From: Aldrovandia affinis
Lineage: Eukaryota > Chordata > Actinopteri > Notacanthiformes > Halosauridae
NCBI GenBank assembly: GCA_029706075.1
Contig: JAINUG010000026.1
Span: forward strand, 913,001-977,000
Reading direction: 5' to 3'
DNA: 64,000 nucleotides
In this document: positions 1 through 13,000 of the stretch, in pieces
Position numbering within the stretch: the stretch's first letter is position 1
Layout of the letters: each line of letters starts with the position of its first letter
The notes under the pieces: model-generated
Told to the model about the DNA's origin: nothing
Databases searched by the model: none
What the model saw: only the letters and a program-made list of their open reading frames with translations
Position numbers and translations under genes: made by a program

Positions 1-3000
1 AAGCCAACAAAGCAGTTAGTGAAAGGAAAGAAGGTCTCTCAGCAGAAAGGAGAATCTAGGCCACATTTTTCTCCCTGCTGTGTTATACTGAATTAATATG
101 GCGTCCTGGCTCATACCAATCAACGTCACGCAGACAGACATGCAGACACAGAGAGATATGCTTAGAGTGCCAGGCTGTGCCGCCCTCCCCTCCCTCATCC
201 TCCTCCACACACTGTGTCCTGATTAAAAACACTGATGTAATAATACAAAAAAACAAAAAACTTTCCTTTCAGCCTTACGCAACATGCCATAAATATTACT
301 GCTTTTACCAAATGGGAAGCACAGACAAAGAAGCACCTCCCCCATCACAGCCTGGGGTTTGTGTGCGCCTGCGGCCTGGTGTCTGTGTGCATAAGAGAGG
401 TTTTTGCGCTTCGTCAGCATGTACAACGTTAATGTGTCTGTGTATGTGTGTTGTGTGTGTGTGTGTGTGTATGCACATGTTTGCAAGTGTTAAAAGGTTT
501 TTTTGTTCGTGGCTCGTGTAGGAAGAGAGAGCGAGGGTCAAAGACTGCTTTGTGCCGGGGAACGGGGGAGGACAAAGGAGGGGGTCACAGGGAAATGGGA
601 GAGTGACGAAAGACTGCCCGTCAGGTCCCCACGGCACACAAAGAGAGAGAGAGAGACACACATGGGGTGAAGCGAGAGAAAGGGAGAAAGATTGGAAAGA
701 AAGTGGGAAGGCCTGACATGAAAGAACAGCTGCTTTGTGGAATGGCTGTGGTCAGGGGATGTGAAGTCAACACTACATAGATTTGAGGGCAACAGTACGT
801 AAGGTGTGTGTGTGTGTGTATGCGTGTGTGTGTATGCGTGTGTGTGTAAATGGGGGGTTTGGGGGTGAAGGATTACATCTTCTCCCTACTAACAGTATTA
901 TATTACTCCAGCTTCTCCTCACGAACAGTAGGACTGTTGAAGAGAATCCAGCATGCAGTACCCTTTAATCTTCTTCTGAGCTGTTCTAACTACTTGTGAC
1001 AGAAATTTCAGGCACAGAGAGTACGGCCTTTAATTATACAGCTTAGATGCCTCGCTCCCACAAACTTGAGCACCATTGCACACACACACGCACACACACA
1101 CACACAAAATGAAACGCATAATAGTGAAACTAACCCACTCCCCCGGCCCCCAACCCTAATTTCATTATTCCTTGAGGAAGTGTGGAAACTGGCCTGCTCA
1201 CATAGCAAGTTGTGGCACTAAGGGAGAGGACCCCCGTGCCAGGCAGACCACATGGATATGCCCCCTTAAGCACACGCACACGCATATCATACACGCATAT
1301 CCCACACGCATGCTCGCTCACGCACGATTGGTTCAATTCAGCCACTTGGATTGGGGGGGGCGCCTGAGAGCAGAGCCCTGGCTTCCCACGTATTGACAGT
1401 ACTGATGAAAAACCTCCTCGAGCCAACGAAGCAGATTAAACCCCGCCGTGTCATCGATCGGTAGCAGGGAATGATTATCCAATACTACCGTGCACACTAG
1501 GCTGTGGGACTGGGCAGACGAATTGGACATTAGTGACGCTGGGTGAACAGTGGGGCGGGGCGGGACGATGCTACTGGGTAGGAACCCCTGGCAGCGGGTG
1601 AGTGTGTGTGAATAGTGGCGGTGGCGGGCCTGTTTCCGCCGCTGACAGCACAGGGAGGCCAGGGTGACAGCTGGGCCACACCGAGTCTGTCGACATGGAT
1701 TAACATGTGGACCCTGGGGAGGTTCCAGAGCATTAACACCGTTAACAGCCTGTGTATCAAGCCCCCCCCCTTTCTTGCTCTTTCTCCATCTCACTCCCTC
1801 GCTTCTGCAGGAGCCTGCAGGAAGACTGCAAATAATACTGCAGCGAGAGAGAGAGAGAGAGAGAGCGATATGAGAAAAGGGCAAAAAGACCCAGGTAGAA
1901 GGTCAAAAGAGGGAGGAGAATGAGGGTGAGGGAGACTGAGGAGAGAGGTAAGTAGGGCGACAGACACCAGAGGGACTGATGGGAGCCCTCAGTGTTCCAG
2001 CGGCCTGTGAGTGGCACAGCAGGCCATCTATAGAACAGAAACCCAGCATTACAAAAATCTGTGACTCGGCCACCCAATGCACTGTGGAATCCTCAGCTCT
2101 TCCCGACGTCGATCCCGTTGTCCGATACTCTGCAAATACCCCTGCCATACCTTGCGGTCACACAGCTCACACCGAGGCAACGCGCCCAGAGGGGCTCTGG
2201 ACTAAACTGAAGCTACGGGACAGAGGCGCACGGAGACTGGGAACATGAACAACGTCAGTGCTAGACCTGAGTCACTGTCTGCAGGCCCCAGCTCCTCGGA
2301 CAGCTGACACCGTGGCCACGCGAAGAGGGGCGGGGACGACCCCTCTTAGGACACATCTATAAACCGGCATACACAAGCCCATGCGCGTACACACTGGAGG
2401 GGCGGGGGGGGAACACCTGCACCGGGACTCGGACGCTCACATCGCAGCTCCTGACCTTCAGATGTGATGGTCGGGAAGCAGCAGCCTGCACAGGGACCCA
2501 GACACTAACCAATGAGAACGCTGCCTCAGCCCCACCCCTCTGTTCCAGTACCAAACACCCTGCAGGAGGCAACTATACACCTCTGTTCCATTACAAACTG
2601 CCCATTAAGGGTAAATGTACCCCTCTGTTCCAGTACCATCCACCCGTGCAGGGGCAACTATGCCCATCTGTTCTGCTCCAAAGTCCCTCTGAACACTAAT
2701 GAACACCTACATGGCAATTTCACCAACTACAACTGTTCATTCATGCTCAGATGCACAAGCTCTCAGTAGAGTACGAACGTGCACGCGCACACACACGAGT
2801 ACCATAAAAGCACCACAATAGCTTATTTGTATTTACTGCAGCAGCATGTCAAATGCCTATTGTACTTAGAAGGCATGCTGCGTTATGACCAGATCAATTC
2901 TGCCAGTGTCTCTTTTCCAAGACGACACAGGTAGGCCTTGGGGAGTAAATCCAGTGACCATGCAGCTGGTTTCCTCGTCCATTCTCTCCCTGTCCTCTGG

Positions 3001-4192
3001 CCCGCGGTTCTCACTCTGCATTAAAATTCTCTCCACTCACCAGAAAGAAAGCCCAGAAACGCACATCGAGACCTTCGTCATCAGCCTCAAGAGGGCGGGG
3101 GCGGAAGAGGGAAAGCAATTCATGGAGCGAAGGTTTAACTGAGAACCGAGGAGGACAGTGAAGTTGGGTGTGAGGGCAGCAACGGGTGGGGCTGATACCA
3201 GCAATGAAGCTGAACGGAAAACACACGCACAAACATAAAAACATCCCATGCACATCTGGCATAAACCAGTAAACTATCTTTCAATTCATATTTATGTCGT
3301 ATGTGCCCTCTGTTGTATCTGGAATAAACAGCTACTACAACAGTACAGCTGTGTGCAGATCTGACAGCTGCCCCTCCAGCAAACTCCTTTGTCTGAAACG
3401 CCCAAGCCCCTCCCCCATCACTTAGCAACATCCCTCGCACACCCATGCCCCAGTTCGCCAAGTCATGTGACCTCCAGTCTCGTGAGGAGTGTGCTCACAG
3501 AGCGTGCTCTAAACACACAATGGACCCATTGTGTTGTGGGACCTCACACCTCCCATTCCTCAATCTGCTCGGCTAATGGGACGAGAGGGCATACACACAC
3601 ATGCACGTGCACATAGGGTAAAACAGAGGGGGCAGGACTCAAAGACTCGCCCAGAGGAAGAATAAGGTGTGAGAGAAAAGGAGCATGAGTAGAAGGCAGA
3701 GAAAGAGAGCACTTTTACACCAAATTAATTTGACTGGTCGATTCCAATGGAGGTCATTTGGAGCGATACGTGAATCCTCCCATGGTGACGTAATCGCATT
3801 AGCCAAATGCGCTTGCCATGTCAACCCTTCAAAAATGTGTGCAGTATGAAAGCAAACATGTTGATGTTCAAATGGATATAATCCACTCTAAAAGGGCACA
3901 GAACTAGAGCTGACGTCTGGTGAAGTGACTCATTTGTGTTTGCTTCGGCTGCCTCGCCCTCTCCAGATGTCTTTCATGAATCGTTTCCAAAAGGAGAGCT
4001 TCCTCCACAGATAAGAGGCGGTACTCTAGTGCGGTTAACTGACAAAAAACACCAAATAACATAGAGGACTAACAAGAGAATAGCCTACTTTGGCTGAACT
4101 TTGAGCACCGGTTAATGGAGACAAACATTGCATGTGAAACCTACAAGCGTTCTGGCACATAACAGCAAGTGGACTAACCAACTTGAATTTGT
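1..4192. other. Left flank of the duplication: microsatellites, no gene
   Basis: It contains TG/CA runs at 448-472, 804-848, 1078-1106 and 1270-1300, and GA runs at 640-655, 1842-1866 and 4378-4392 (the last in copy A). A degenerate tandem repeat lies at 2535-2690. ORFs here overlap the microsatellites or have no domain. Nothing resembling an app exon was found. Confidence 0.5.
2535..2690. repeat. Degenerate tandem repeat, about 42-bp period, four copies
   Basis: CCTCTGTTCCAGTACC starts near 2537, 2580, 2621 and 2665 in increasingly altered forms, with GCAGGGGCAACTAT-type stretches between. Non-coding. Confidence 0.55.
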
Positions 4193-4839
4193 TTGCAAAT
4201 GAATTAAAATATAATTGAATTTTTCAGGTCTGCAAATAAACGAACCTTTTAAAAAATAAAATAATAATAATAATCTTGTTGAAAATAGCACCAGGAGGCA
4301 ATGTGACATAGGTGTGAAAGTCCCTGAGAGCACAGAAAGAGAGAGCAAAAGAGAGAACAAAAGGGAGGGAGGGAAAGAGAGAGAGAGAGAAAGGATAGGG
4401 GCTAGAGAAAGCTGATAGGCAGGCAAGAAAGAGGATGTTGAAGAGTGAAGGAAGTGGGCACTGTGAGATATGACAGGGTCTCCCCAGGCATCCTGTGCTT
4501 ATCCCTCACATACTGCCTTACCAGCTTGTCCTGTTTCATCACACGTATCTCTTCATTCGCCTGGCTGGACTCATCCCTCTCACATGGCCTCGCCAGCCAG
4601 GCCAGGCTCATTTCCCTCCCTGTATCATCTCCTCAGCCTTTCCTTACCAGAGGCCTGAGGCGACTCCACACTGCACAAACCGCCAGAGTTTTCTGCCATC
4701 CCGGAATTGCGGATGGGATATCAAATTTGACCTTTAAAAACTGAATTACATTTTTTTGATGGAATGTGATGTTTCAGAACAGAACAAAAGAGTTTGGCAT
4801 TGTATGAGTACACAGAGTGCATACATGGACACGTTAAGT

Positions 4840-5050
4840 TGTGAAGTTGTCCGTAAGAGATTCTTTACAGAAATCTTCTCAAAGGGATTGAAGAACTACC
4901 TCTTCAGACAACATTTGAACGGAGTTCAAATATATTTTTTAAAGTGTACTGACCTTTCTCTGCCATTTTAAATGCATTTCTCTTGCCATTTTAAATGCAC
5001 TTATTGTAAGTCACTCTGGATAAGAATGTCTGCTAAATGTCTAAAATGTA
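4840..5050 (+). mobile_element. LINE/SINE 3' tail remnant (copy A; counterpart 14765-14912)
   Basis: The stretch contains a frame with KNYLFRQHLN, like the C-terminal end of fish LINE proteins (LKTxLFRxxF). It ends with TAAGTCACTCTGGATAAGAA...GTCTGCTAAATG, the conserved 3' tail shared by many fish SINEs and their partner LINEs. The same remnant is present in copy B with an internal deletion, so it predates the duplication. Confidence 0.5.
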
Positions 5051-7004
5051 CAATGTGTTCTGCTCTCAATTAGTCATCAGATTCAGCAAAACTGATGCAA
5101 ACAAAATAATTCAGAGACCATGCTGAGCAGTAACCATGGTTACCAGTAAACATGATTTTGTTTCAACAGAATTGTTAATGTTGAATTTGTTACAGAAAAT
5201 GGGTCTCATAGGATTATGAAATGTGAAAATCATCAGCCCTTTTTACAGATATTATGTATCACACATACACTTGTTATAATTAATTATGAAATGAATAAAT
5301 GTGGAACAATTCTTTTAAAAACAAGAAAATAAAAAAACTAACAGAAAACTGGAGAGGGGGGAGCTTGTGCAGTAAGACATTAGCTATATTTATATATATT
5401 TATATTTGTTGAAGGAAATTTACCTGGCTTGGAGTGGTAAAATCTGTTTCCAAAATGCTTTGGCGGGGTGAAATTAAATCACATGATTTCCGCCAGCCCG
5501 ACCACATTTCGCGAACTTGAACTAATCATTTGTACGAGAGAATGGTGGATGTCTAATACAGCCAATGTGCATGGAAACATTTGTACCAATTGAAACTGTT
5601 GCCATTGAATTTGAAGCACATAAACCACTGCTTTACCATCAAGCTAAGGTCTAGCTAAAGTTTTAACATGCAAAATGCCCATTTCATACAAAATTGTGAG
5701 TCAGCGTACTATAGTCACGTAAGTTGATGCTAATTGAAACATAGCATCTACAGCAGTCACAATGATACCACAGAGCTTGGCACAATCGGGTGTCACACAG
5801 ACACCAGAGAAGGGGAAGGATTACGTAACACTGAGCATTCACAAGGTTCCAGTGCTTCTACTGACCCTCCAACACTGGGAACAGACAATGTGGTCTCCCA
5901 CAGAACTCCCTTGCACCACTTCTTCCCCCAGCCATATTTCCGTCTCCCTGTCCCTCCCTCCCTCATCCCTGGCCTGTCTCTGGTGCCACACGCCACCTGT
6001 TAAACAAGAACCATCCTTCCCCACCTCCAATCACCTTCTGAAGCCTCATATCTGTAGAACACAGCATGGAGCGGTGGAAGGCCAGACTCCGAGAATGCAG
6101 CTCTTAAACAGTGCTTTCCTGTTATTGCCCGGTCATTGTATTATTCATTTCAAGAGGTTACTGGGATCAGGTAAACTGTTTAAAATGTTTTTTGCTGTAC
6201 TTGGACTTGCACTGCTGCAGTATGTAGGAGAGGTTGGGAAACTGGACACAAAACCTGAAGGCAGTCGTTGTCTATTCTTAAGCAAGGAATTTAACCTGCT
6301 CCAGTAGATGTGTGGCTGTGGAAAAGGTTCACATATAAAAAGGAAAAGTGTATGTTGGGTAAACTCATTTGCTAAATAAATAAATCATGCCAATGTAAAA
6401 TGGTAATTTGACATTTGTTGTAAAAAAATAAAAGAATAATCACATTTCATACTTTGCATTGTGTTGTGGACCTATGTGTGTTCAGGAAGGCGCCCTGAAT
6501 GAGGACATTGGTCTGATAAGGAATGATAGCCCTACACTGCCAGTGTCACTCTGTAACACAGCAAGCTGTGGGCTGTTGCAACATTGTATTTTGAGCAATG
6601 CTTGTCCTTGGTCACATACGAACAAAGGCTGTGAAATACCATATCAAACAAATACCATATTTGCCATTATAAAACCCGGCATCCTAAATGTTTAGTACTG
6701 GTCAATTGATCACTGTAATGCTTGGTGGATTGTATAAGCATGTAAATCGAAGGTTACTTCAATCCTACTGGCAGGAACATTTGTTTTTAAACATACTATA
6801 CTGCCCTTTTATTCAGAGTAGTATGGTTTAAAAAAACAAAAACATGCCCATGTTTGCACACACTCACTGGTCAGTTAATTAATGGGTAGCAAATAGTGGA
6901 CACAAATCTATTTGTAATTTCAGGAATGTTGCACAGTAATTTGTTTTCAAATGTTCCATGTCCCGTTCATAACAGCTTATTGTTAAAGGAACAGCATACA
7001 CCCT

Positions 7005-7159
7005 GGTTCTGTATGGCTCAGTACGTAGAGCATGGTGTTGGCAACGCTTAGGTTGTGGGTTCAATTCCCACTGGGACCACATATACTGAAAAATGTATGC
7101 ATTACCTACTGTAAGTCGCTTTGGATAAAAGCGTCTGCTAAATGGAGTATATATTATAT
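7005..7159 (+). mobile_element. tRNA-derived SINE, present only in copy A
   Basis: The head is tRNA-like, with A-box-like TGGCTCAGTACG and B-box-like GGTTCAATTCC. It is followed by the fish SINE tail GTAAGTCGCTTTGGATAAAAG...GTCTGCTAAATGG. Copy B reads straight across the site (ACACCCTAACAAGTTCTG at about 16845), so the empty site is visible. The head resembles salmonid-type SINEs, from memory. It is not a functional tRNA gene. Confidence 0.85.
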
Positions 7160-8701
7160 ACAAGTTCTGATTAAAAGGGATAACATACAGGCCTAAGAAC
7201 GGAAATATTTTGATTCATGGACCTTTCAAGGTTGGTTTAATAATATTATGTTAATATCTATAATTGGTATTTAAAATATACAGGTATTCAAGAAAATATT
7301 TGCGCCTTCCGCTTGATATTTTATTGATGCTTGTTTCCACTATCATAGCAATACATACACAGGAGTAAGAGTTACATGCCACATATATGTAGTAGAGTAC
7401 ATTCACCAAACCTTGTTTCTTATGATGTTATTCTAAAATCACTTCAAGTCACTTTAGTTAAGTGACTTAAAGTTAAGTTTAACGTTAAGTCACTTTGCGA
7501 CTTTCCTTTAGATTAAGTGAAATCTGTTCATGCATATGTATACCTGGGGTGAACGCGCTAAAACAGGGTGGAGATTTTGTAAATTAGGTCGATTAAGTAT
7601 TCTGTCTGATTCACTAAAGCATGCCTTAATTGTGACTATCCTCTTTGCATGAGAATTTTAAGACCTCTTGAAACCAGGCGGTATTTTATGAGCGCTATCA
7701 CCAAGGTGTTTCACAATTCCCATTTTGTATTGCACTTCCCAAGGTGCTAATCGCTGTCCCAGTGACGCAAAACAAATAATCAAATGTTGTTGCAAGGTAC
7801 CCCGGTTCATGCGACGACAGCTTTATTTTCAGGAATAGCCTACAGACAGCCAAGTCAGAATTGAAAATATATATTCTATATAGCATATACAGTGATGCTT
7901 GAAAGTTTGTGGACCCCTTGTGCAATCATAGAAATCGAAGGTTTTTACCACAAAATCCTTATTTAATCAGAATCTTATTTTTGCAGCGACAAGCTACATA
8001 AAAGCACAGATGTAAACACAAAGACAAATATAGCTAATGTTTTCATTTTTATACAATTGAAAAAATGTAGGCTACAGATGTAAGAAATATGAGGTATTAA
8101 ATGTGATCTTGTTAACTGCAATTAATTGGAGGACCAACGCCAAATAATAAATATGAAAGATTATATAGCCTAGTGTGAAGTCACTGCATGGTACCTCCTG
8201 CGCACGCTGCCCCTGACATGACTCCCAAACGCCTAGGTAGAGGTAAGAAAACTGTAGCTAATATTACGGGGAAAGCAGTCATCTGCTTTTGTGAATATGA
8301 GCTGGAATGTTTACAATGTCAATGCTAATGTCACCACAGCGGTCGCATTCTTTTTTGTCACTTCAGATAACTCCTCCTATCTTCACGGTTCTGTTGTGCG
8401 GTGGAAAAACAAAACAACACAGGGACTCGGACCCATGAAGGGGATAGTTATGGGTACAGATATAATTTTCAATGAGCAAAAATTAAATCATACAAATGTA
8501 TGGAACAGCTTTTATTGTAACATTCTTTCACATACTCGTTGTACTGTGCTACATTTCTTACTTGTAAATGGCTGATCAGATTTAATGTGAAAGAATGAAA
8601 ATGTGCAATATTATTTTCTAACTATACACTAACATTGTAATCCCATTTCCCCCAAAGAAAGCACAGGGTTCTTCCCTTCTCTCTTCAATTGAGTAGAACT
8701 G

Positions 8702-8752
8702 CAAGTCTTTTTAATTAGGCTACAACTCGTTCAGTTAGGCTACAACTCGTTC
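8702..8752. repeat. Short tandem duplication
   Basis: TTAGGCTACAACTCGTTCAG occurs twice in direct succession inside the 2 kb insertion of copy A. Confidence 0.8.
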
Positions 8753-8820
8753 AGTTAGCCTAACCTATACTATAAATTAAAAACAGGACTAAATAAAATA
8801 GATTAGGCTATGCCTGCAGG

Positions 8821-9873
8821 CAGGGCCGTCTCAAGGGGTGGGCGGGGCCCAGCTGTTAACTATCAAAGCCAACCCCAATGTTTTGTTATTTAGTTGGTCA
8901 CAGTAACACTACGACAGAACAGCCTCAGAATTCTGTCTCATATCAATGTTTTGATCACAAGAGTAGACTATTTACAAAATAGTATTTTTTTGTTTTGTTT
9001 AGTCTTTCAGTGAACACATGCAGTCATCACGACGCTAGGCCTACTTAAATACAGAAATAAGACAACGAATAGCCTCGTGATTTGCATAAAAAGCACATGT
9101 CTACTTTGCATAGTGGGCCTAAACAGCCAGTGGAACAACTCAGCAGCACAGACACATAATGGTTCGTTTTAGTCGGATGACAATAATAGCTGAACTAAAG
9201 TTTTACAGACTCAGACAAGATCACGCACAAACCAGCCATAGCAAACCGATTGAATAATTAATATTAATATGCTAATCAATAGGTCAGCTCCTTTGGGTGC
9301 ACTTGGGTGGTTCGGGTTTGGGTCTGCGTTAGCATGTTTGTCCTCATCAGCAGCACTAGCCCCCTCTGCTAAGCTGAAAACAGCACCCCTCTCCTCAGCT
9401 AAGATGACTTAAGTGCCGTTTTCCTCATCCTCGTTGTTGTCGTCCTCTTCTTCCACCATGTTTTTCTTTACGAATCGATCCAAGGAACCTTTTAAGCTGG
9501 CATTTATTTATTCTCTTTTCTTTTTCTTGATTGTTTTTCGCTCCCGACTCATATTTTCTAAATTTGTCTCGATCTCTGCTGTTGCTTGCCATTTTACCAC
9601 GCAGTCAGGCTTGGCTACAGGTTGCACCTGCAGACTGTCTGCATGTGAGCAGCATAGGGATCGCTACTTCCTACTTCCTGTAACGTCAACTTTCAAAAAT
9701 GCCATAAGCTTAAGCTATGTATTCCCTGTGTCACAAACATACATATATTTTTTACATATATTATTTTATATATAAAAATTATAATAACAATAAAATTAAT
9801 TCATTCATTCACCGCTGTGAAGTGCGGGGCCTGGTGCGGCCGCACCGGTTGCGGCCCCCTTAAGACAGCCCTT
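8821..9873 (-). mobile_element. hAT element nested in the 2 kb insertion
   Basis: The terminal inverted repeats are CAGGGCCGTCTCAAGGGG at the left and, on the other strand, AAGGGCTGTCTTAAGGGGGCC at the right. The flanking 8-bp duplication is CCTGCAGG / CCTACAGG, one mismatch (8813-8820, 9874-9881). At 1.05 kb it is too short for a full transposase and is an internally deleted derivative. Confidence 0.8.
9425..9592 (-). pseudogene. N-terminal fragment of an hAT transposase
   Basis: This is a 55-codon minus-strand frame inside the hAT element. It starts with ATG and is very basic (pieces FRKYESGAK, QEKEKRINK, KRFLGS). Vertebrate hAT transposases and their domesticated relatives commonly begin with such a K-Y-x-S-G / KRKRK leader before the BED or TTF zinc finger. 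No zinc finger, catalytic core or dimerisation domain remains, so it is a remnant. Confidence 0.4.
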
Positions 9874-10953
9874 CCTACAGGTTAAATGTGGTGACTCCTG
9901 AGCACTGCAGGGAAGAAACAAATGAGAGCCAGCAATGCAGCTGCTATTCTGTTGCGCAAGACGAACACAAAATAGAAGGACACGCAGAAACTTTTCTTTC
10001 GTCAAAAAACATTCAATTTGTGGCGGCCAATGCTGAAAACTGTATTACCTGTCAACTAAAAGTGGTATGGCCATGCCATACCTACATGAAAAGTGGTATG
10101 GCGTTCGCCATACTGGCTATACCCATGGCTATGGTTATCGAATTATTTTGTCAACATATCTTGCTAATTATTTTTGGCCATATGACCCAGCTCTAGCGTG
10201 CACCTTGTGCAAGACTGCGTGGGGTGCCAGTGTGCTCATGATAGCTAGTCAATCGCAGCATAGTCAGAGGAGTAAATTAGGTGTGGTTTCAGTCAGTTTA
10301 GCCTGTACTGTATATAAAAGATGCTGCCGTTCCATTAAAGTTTAAACATTTAGACCAGATTGACGCAAGACAAACTGACGCATTATTATCGACCACTGCC
10401 ATCGGTAAATGTAATTCTATCGGCCGATAAGCCGATAGCAGTCAACAAGGCAAATATCGGCCGATACTGACAGTCCACCGATATATCGGTGCACCCGTAG
10501 TACAGATGGTTACTGTGACGTGCCGTGCTGTCGGTGGAAAAATGCCAAAAGTCTTCAAGAGAGCGGGGGCATGTCTGCACCCTCACAGGATGGGGAGAGA
10601 CTGACGGTAGTCATGGCTCCAGTGCTTGGCCTGCCAGAATGCTTGGCCTTCCCCTCACCCTCACGCCAAGCACAGGTTCAGTGTCCAGAATCATTGGCAG
10701 GCCCTCCGGGGCTATGGCAGGAGCAGTGTCCATCTGTGGTGCTGTAGGGGCTGGCACCTTACGGAGGCAACTTGCATGCCAACGTGAGCCATTGACCAAT
10801 TGGAATGTCACCGGCCACAATTCACAGTGACCTGGAAGACAGCAGACCAGAAAGATGCAAGCCTGTTACCGTGATGAGGGCGGCGGGCCCAAACCCAGTC
10901 GGAAATCATGATCGTGGTGGGGTTGGCGTGGTGCTACTTGTCATACCCGTCTT

Positions 10954-11476
10954 TCATGGCTTGCTCTGCCTCCACACTGTTTCCCTGACCGGAGAAATAC
11001 GTGGACGTTTGGGGCCTGGTCGGAGCTTAGTCAGAAGTATTTCGAGCTCCCGTCCCAGCATGAGCGAAGCTGGAGACATGACTGTGGTGGCATCGTGGGT
11101 AGCACAATAGTGTAGGAGCGTCTGGGTGAGGGCAGAAACAAAGGGGATCACTTGTGCCAGGTGTGCACGCAGTCTATTCTTGAGGCTCTGGTTGTACCTT
11201 TCAACACCGCGATTAGCCTTAAGATGCAGTGCGTATGCAGTGTATCCCCTTGGCAGCTAAAAAGGTGGCAAACTCCGCTGACACAAACTGCAGCCCATTG
11301 TCAGTGGTTATTGCCCAGGGCACCCCCCAGCAAGAGATGAGCAGCTTAAGGAAGTTCACCATAGCACCAGCTGTGACTGTGCCCACGGGGACAACCTCGG
11401 GCCATGGACGAGTTGCACCAGGTCCTCTTCCATGGGTGGCAGCTTGGCCGTAGCAGCTGCGGCAGGTTTGGAGCAT
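10954..11476 (-). pseudogene. Gypsy integrase pseudogene, copy A
   Basis: The integrase core motif GVPWAITTDNGLQFVSAEF is followed by the HYCATHDATTVMSPASLMLG segment of the C-terminal half. It is interrupted between the two halves (about 11150-11220), where copy B is continuous. The D-N-G-x-Q-F context and the SLMLGREL tail are typical of vertebrate Ty3/gypsy integrases. Confidence 0.8.
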
Positions 11477-11644
11477 GACAGCAGGTCAGCCACCACGTTG
11501 TCCCAGAGTAAACTGCAGGTGAAAATTGTACTGGTGAAGTCGGTCGGCCCAAAGTTAGAGGCGGGGACGTTGGTGACCTGTACTTGTGGTGGACATCAGG
11601 GAAGTGAGAGCTTCGTGGTCCATTCAAAGTATGAAAACATGGCC

Positions 11645-12448
11645 TTACAGAAACATATGCCGTCGTTCACATGCCCAGATGCACGTTAGGACCTTTCTCT
11701 CTCCTACCAAGTATTTCTGTTCTGTTGGGCTCAAAGCCCGTGACGCGAAAGCGACTGGCCTCCCTGTTCCATCGTGCAGTTGTGAGAGGACTGCACCCAC
11801 GTTGAGGACAGCTTCTACGTTGGACTGCAGAGGGGTGATTTCTGAGGCCGACACCCAGAAACCCACAAAGTCAATGGTGGTAGCTGCATTTCTCAGTGTT
11901 CAGAGTCAGGTTATACTGGTTCAGAGCTATGAACACTGCCTTCCTCAGGCGCTCGTTGTGCGAGGCTGTGTCCTTCCCGTGTACCATAATGTCATCAAGG
12001 TACACAGCCATGCCAGTGCACCAAGCCAGGATTGTAGACATAATTTTCTGAAAGCAACTTGGTGCTGACCTCAGTCCAAAAGACATCCGAGTGCATCTAA
12101 ACATTCCTCTGTTTGACCAAAGTGGAAAGGTTCCTACTGTCGGGGTGCAGGGGCACCTACAGGTAACCTTGTCAAAGATCCAGTTTTGTGAACACTTTGG
12201 CCCCGTGGAACAGAGTAGTGAGTTCCTCTGTCGTAGGCAGGGGGTACCTATCTGGCACCACAACTTTGTTGACAGCCCTTAAGTCGATAGAGGCGTATGC
12301 CGCCTGATTTCTTCTTTGCGATCACCATGTTTGAAACCCATGGGGATACATCAATGGGTTTGATGATCTCGGCCGCCAACAGGTGTTTCAGTTCAGTTAT
12401 GACATCGTCACGTAGAACCAGGGGAATTCTGTGCAGCGGCTGGATCAC
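11645..12448 (-). pseudogene. Gypsy reverse transcriptase and RNase H pseudogene
   Basis: The N-terminal RT segment HRIPLVLRDDVITEL and AEIIKPIDVSPWVSNMV (12300-12448) shifts frame into MSFGLRSAPSCFQKIM. The catalytic motif VYLDDIMVHG (Y-x-D-D) lies in 11871-12263. It then shifts again into RNase H with AVLSQLHDGTGRPVAFASRA (11645-11866). The order and motifs are those of Ty3/gypsy pol. At least two frameshifts separate the segments. Copy B has lost this whole region. Confidence 0.85.
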
Positions 12449-12631
12449 TGGAGGAACATCTAAGTTGAGCAGTGCCTCACTGTTGAGCTCACCTCAACTT
12501 GGAGTGCTATGGTGAGAGCATTTTCCAATGTCAATGCATCAGGCTGAAGAAACAGTTTCTCCCTCACACGCACTGTTCGTCTTCTCAATCAGCTGGTCTC
12601 TTACTAGCTGATTCTGCAGGTCACCAAAGTT

Positions 12632-13000
12632 TCATTTTTGTGCTAGGCTACGTAAATCTGCAACAAACTGGCTAGCCGACTCACCGGATTGTTGGTTTCT
12701 TTGTCTGAAAAATAGCCATTTCAGCAACACGTTCTGATTCCGTGAAAAATTACTCTGCAACGCTCCAATTGCATCATCGTATGTGGTTGCATTTCCCAGC
12801 GACTGACAAATCCTCAATCGTTCTCCCCAGAGGCAGTGTAAAAGAATCGTGCATTTCCTTCCATCTCCCCTGGTGTCCATGCCGGTGGCTACGAGATAAG
12901 TCCGGAACGAGAGAATCACCACGGAACTGGATCACCAGCATGCGGCAGAAACGGCTCAGGAGGAGGTAAAGATATTACCGATGTGGTTGGGGCTGGATTA
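12632..13000 (-). pseudogene. Gypsy gag pseudogene, copy A
   Basis: The frame contains TILLHCLWGERLRICQSLG and SGESASQFVADLRSLAQK, the conserved capsid-region pattern of gypsy gag proteins (LLH..G...I, then ES...FV..LR.LA..C). The downstream zinc knuckle and protease are deleted in this copy. Confidence 0.75.

Larger units (their letters stand above)
8462..10499. mobile_element. 2 kb insertion with 8-bp target duplication, copy A only
   Basis: GTACAGAT occurs at both ends (8454-8461 and 10500-10507) and only once at the matching place in copy B (about 21040). The interval is therefore an insertion with an 8-bp target-site duplication, as made by hAT-type transposases. The right end is rich in palindromic CGGCCGATA-type motifs and ends ...ATATATCGGTGCACCC. 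I do not see the matching inverted repeat at the left end, so the element may be rearranged. It contains a second hAT element. Confidence 0.7.

Noticed and set aside
5762..6307. 181-codon plus-strand ORF with a partial counterpart at 15731-16150
   Set aside because: The frame is not preserved between the two copies, codon use is unremarkable and no domain is recognised; it lies in app intron 1.
7015..7085. tRNA gene
   Set aside because: A- and B-box-like motifs are followed by a SINE body and tail, and no cloverleaf forms; it is a SINE head. The same applies to 62580-62645.
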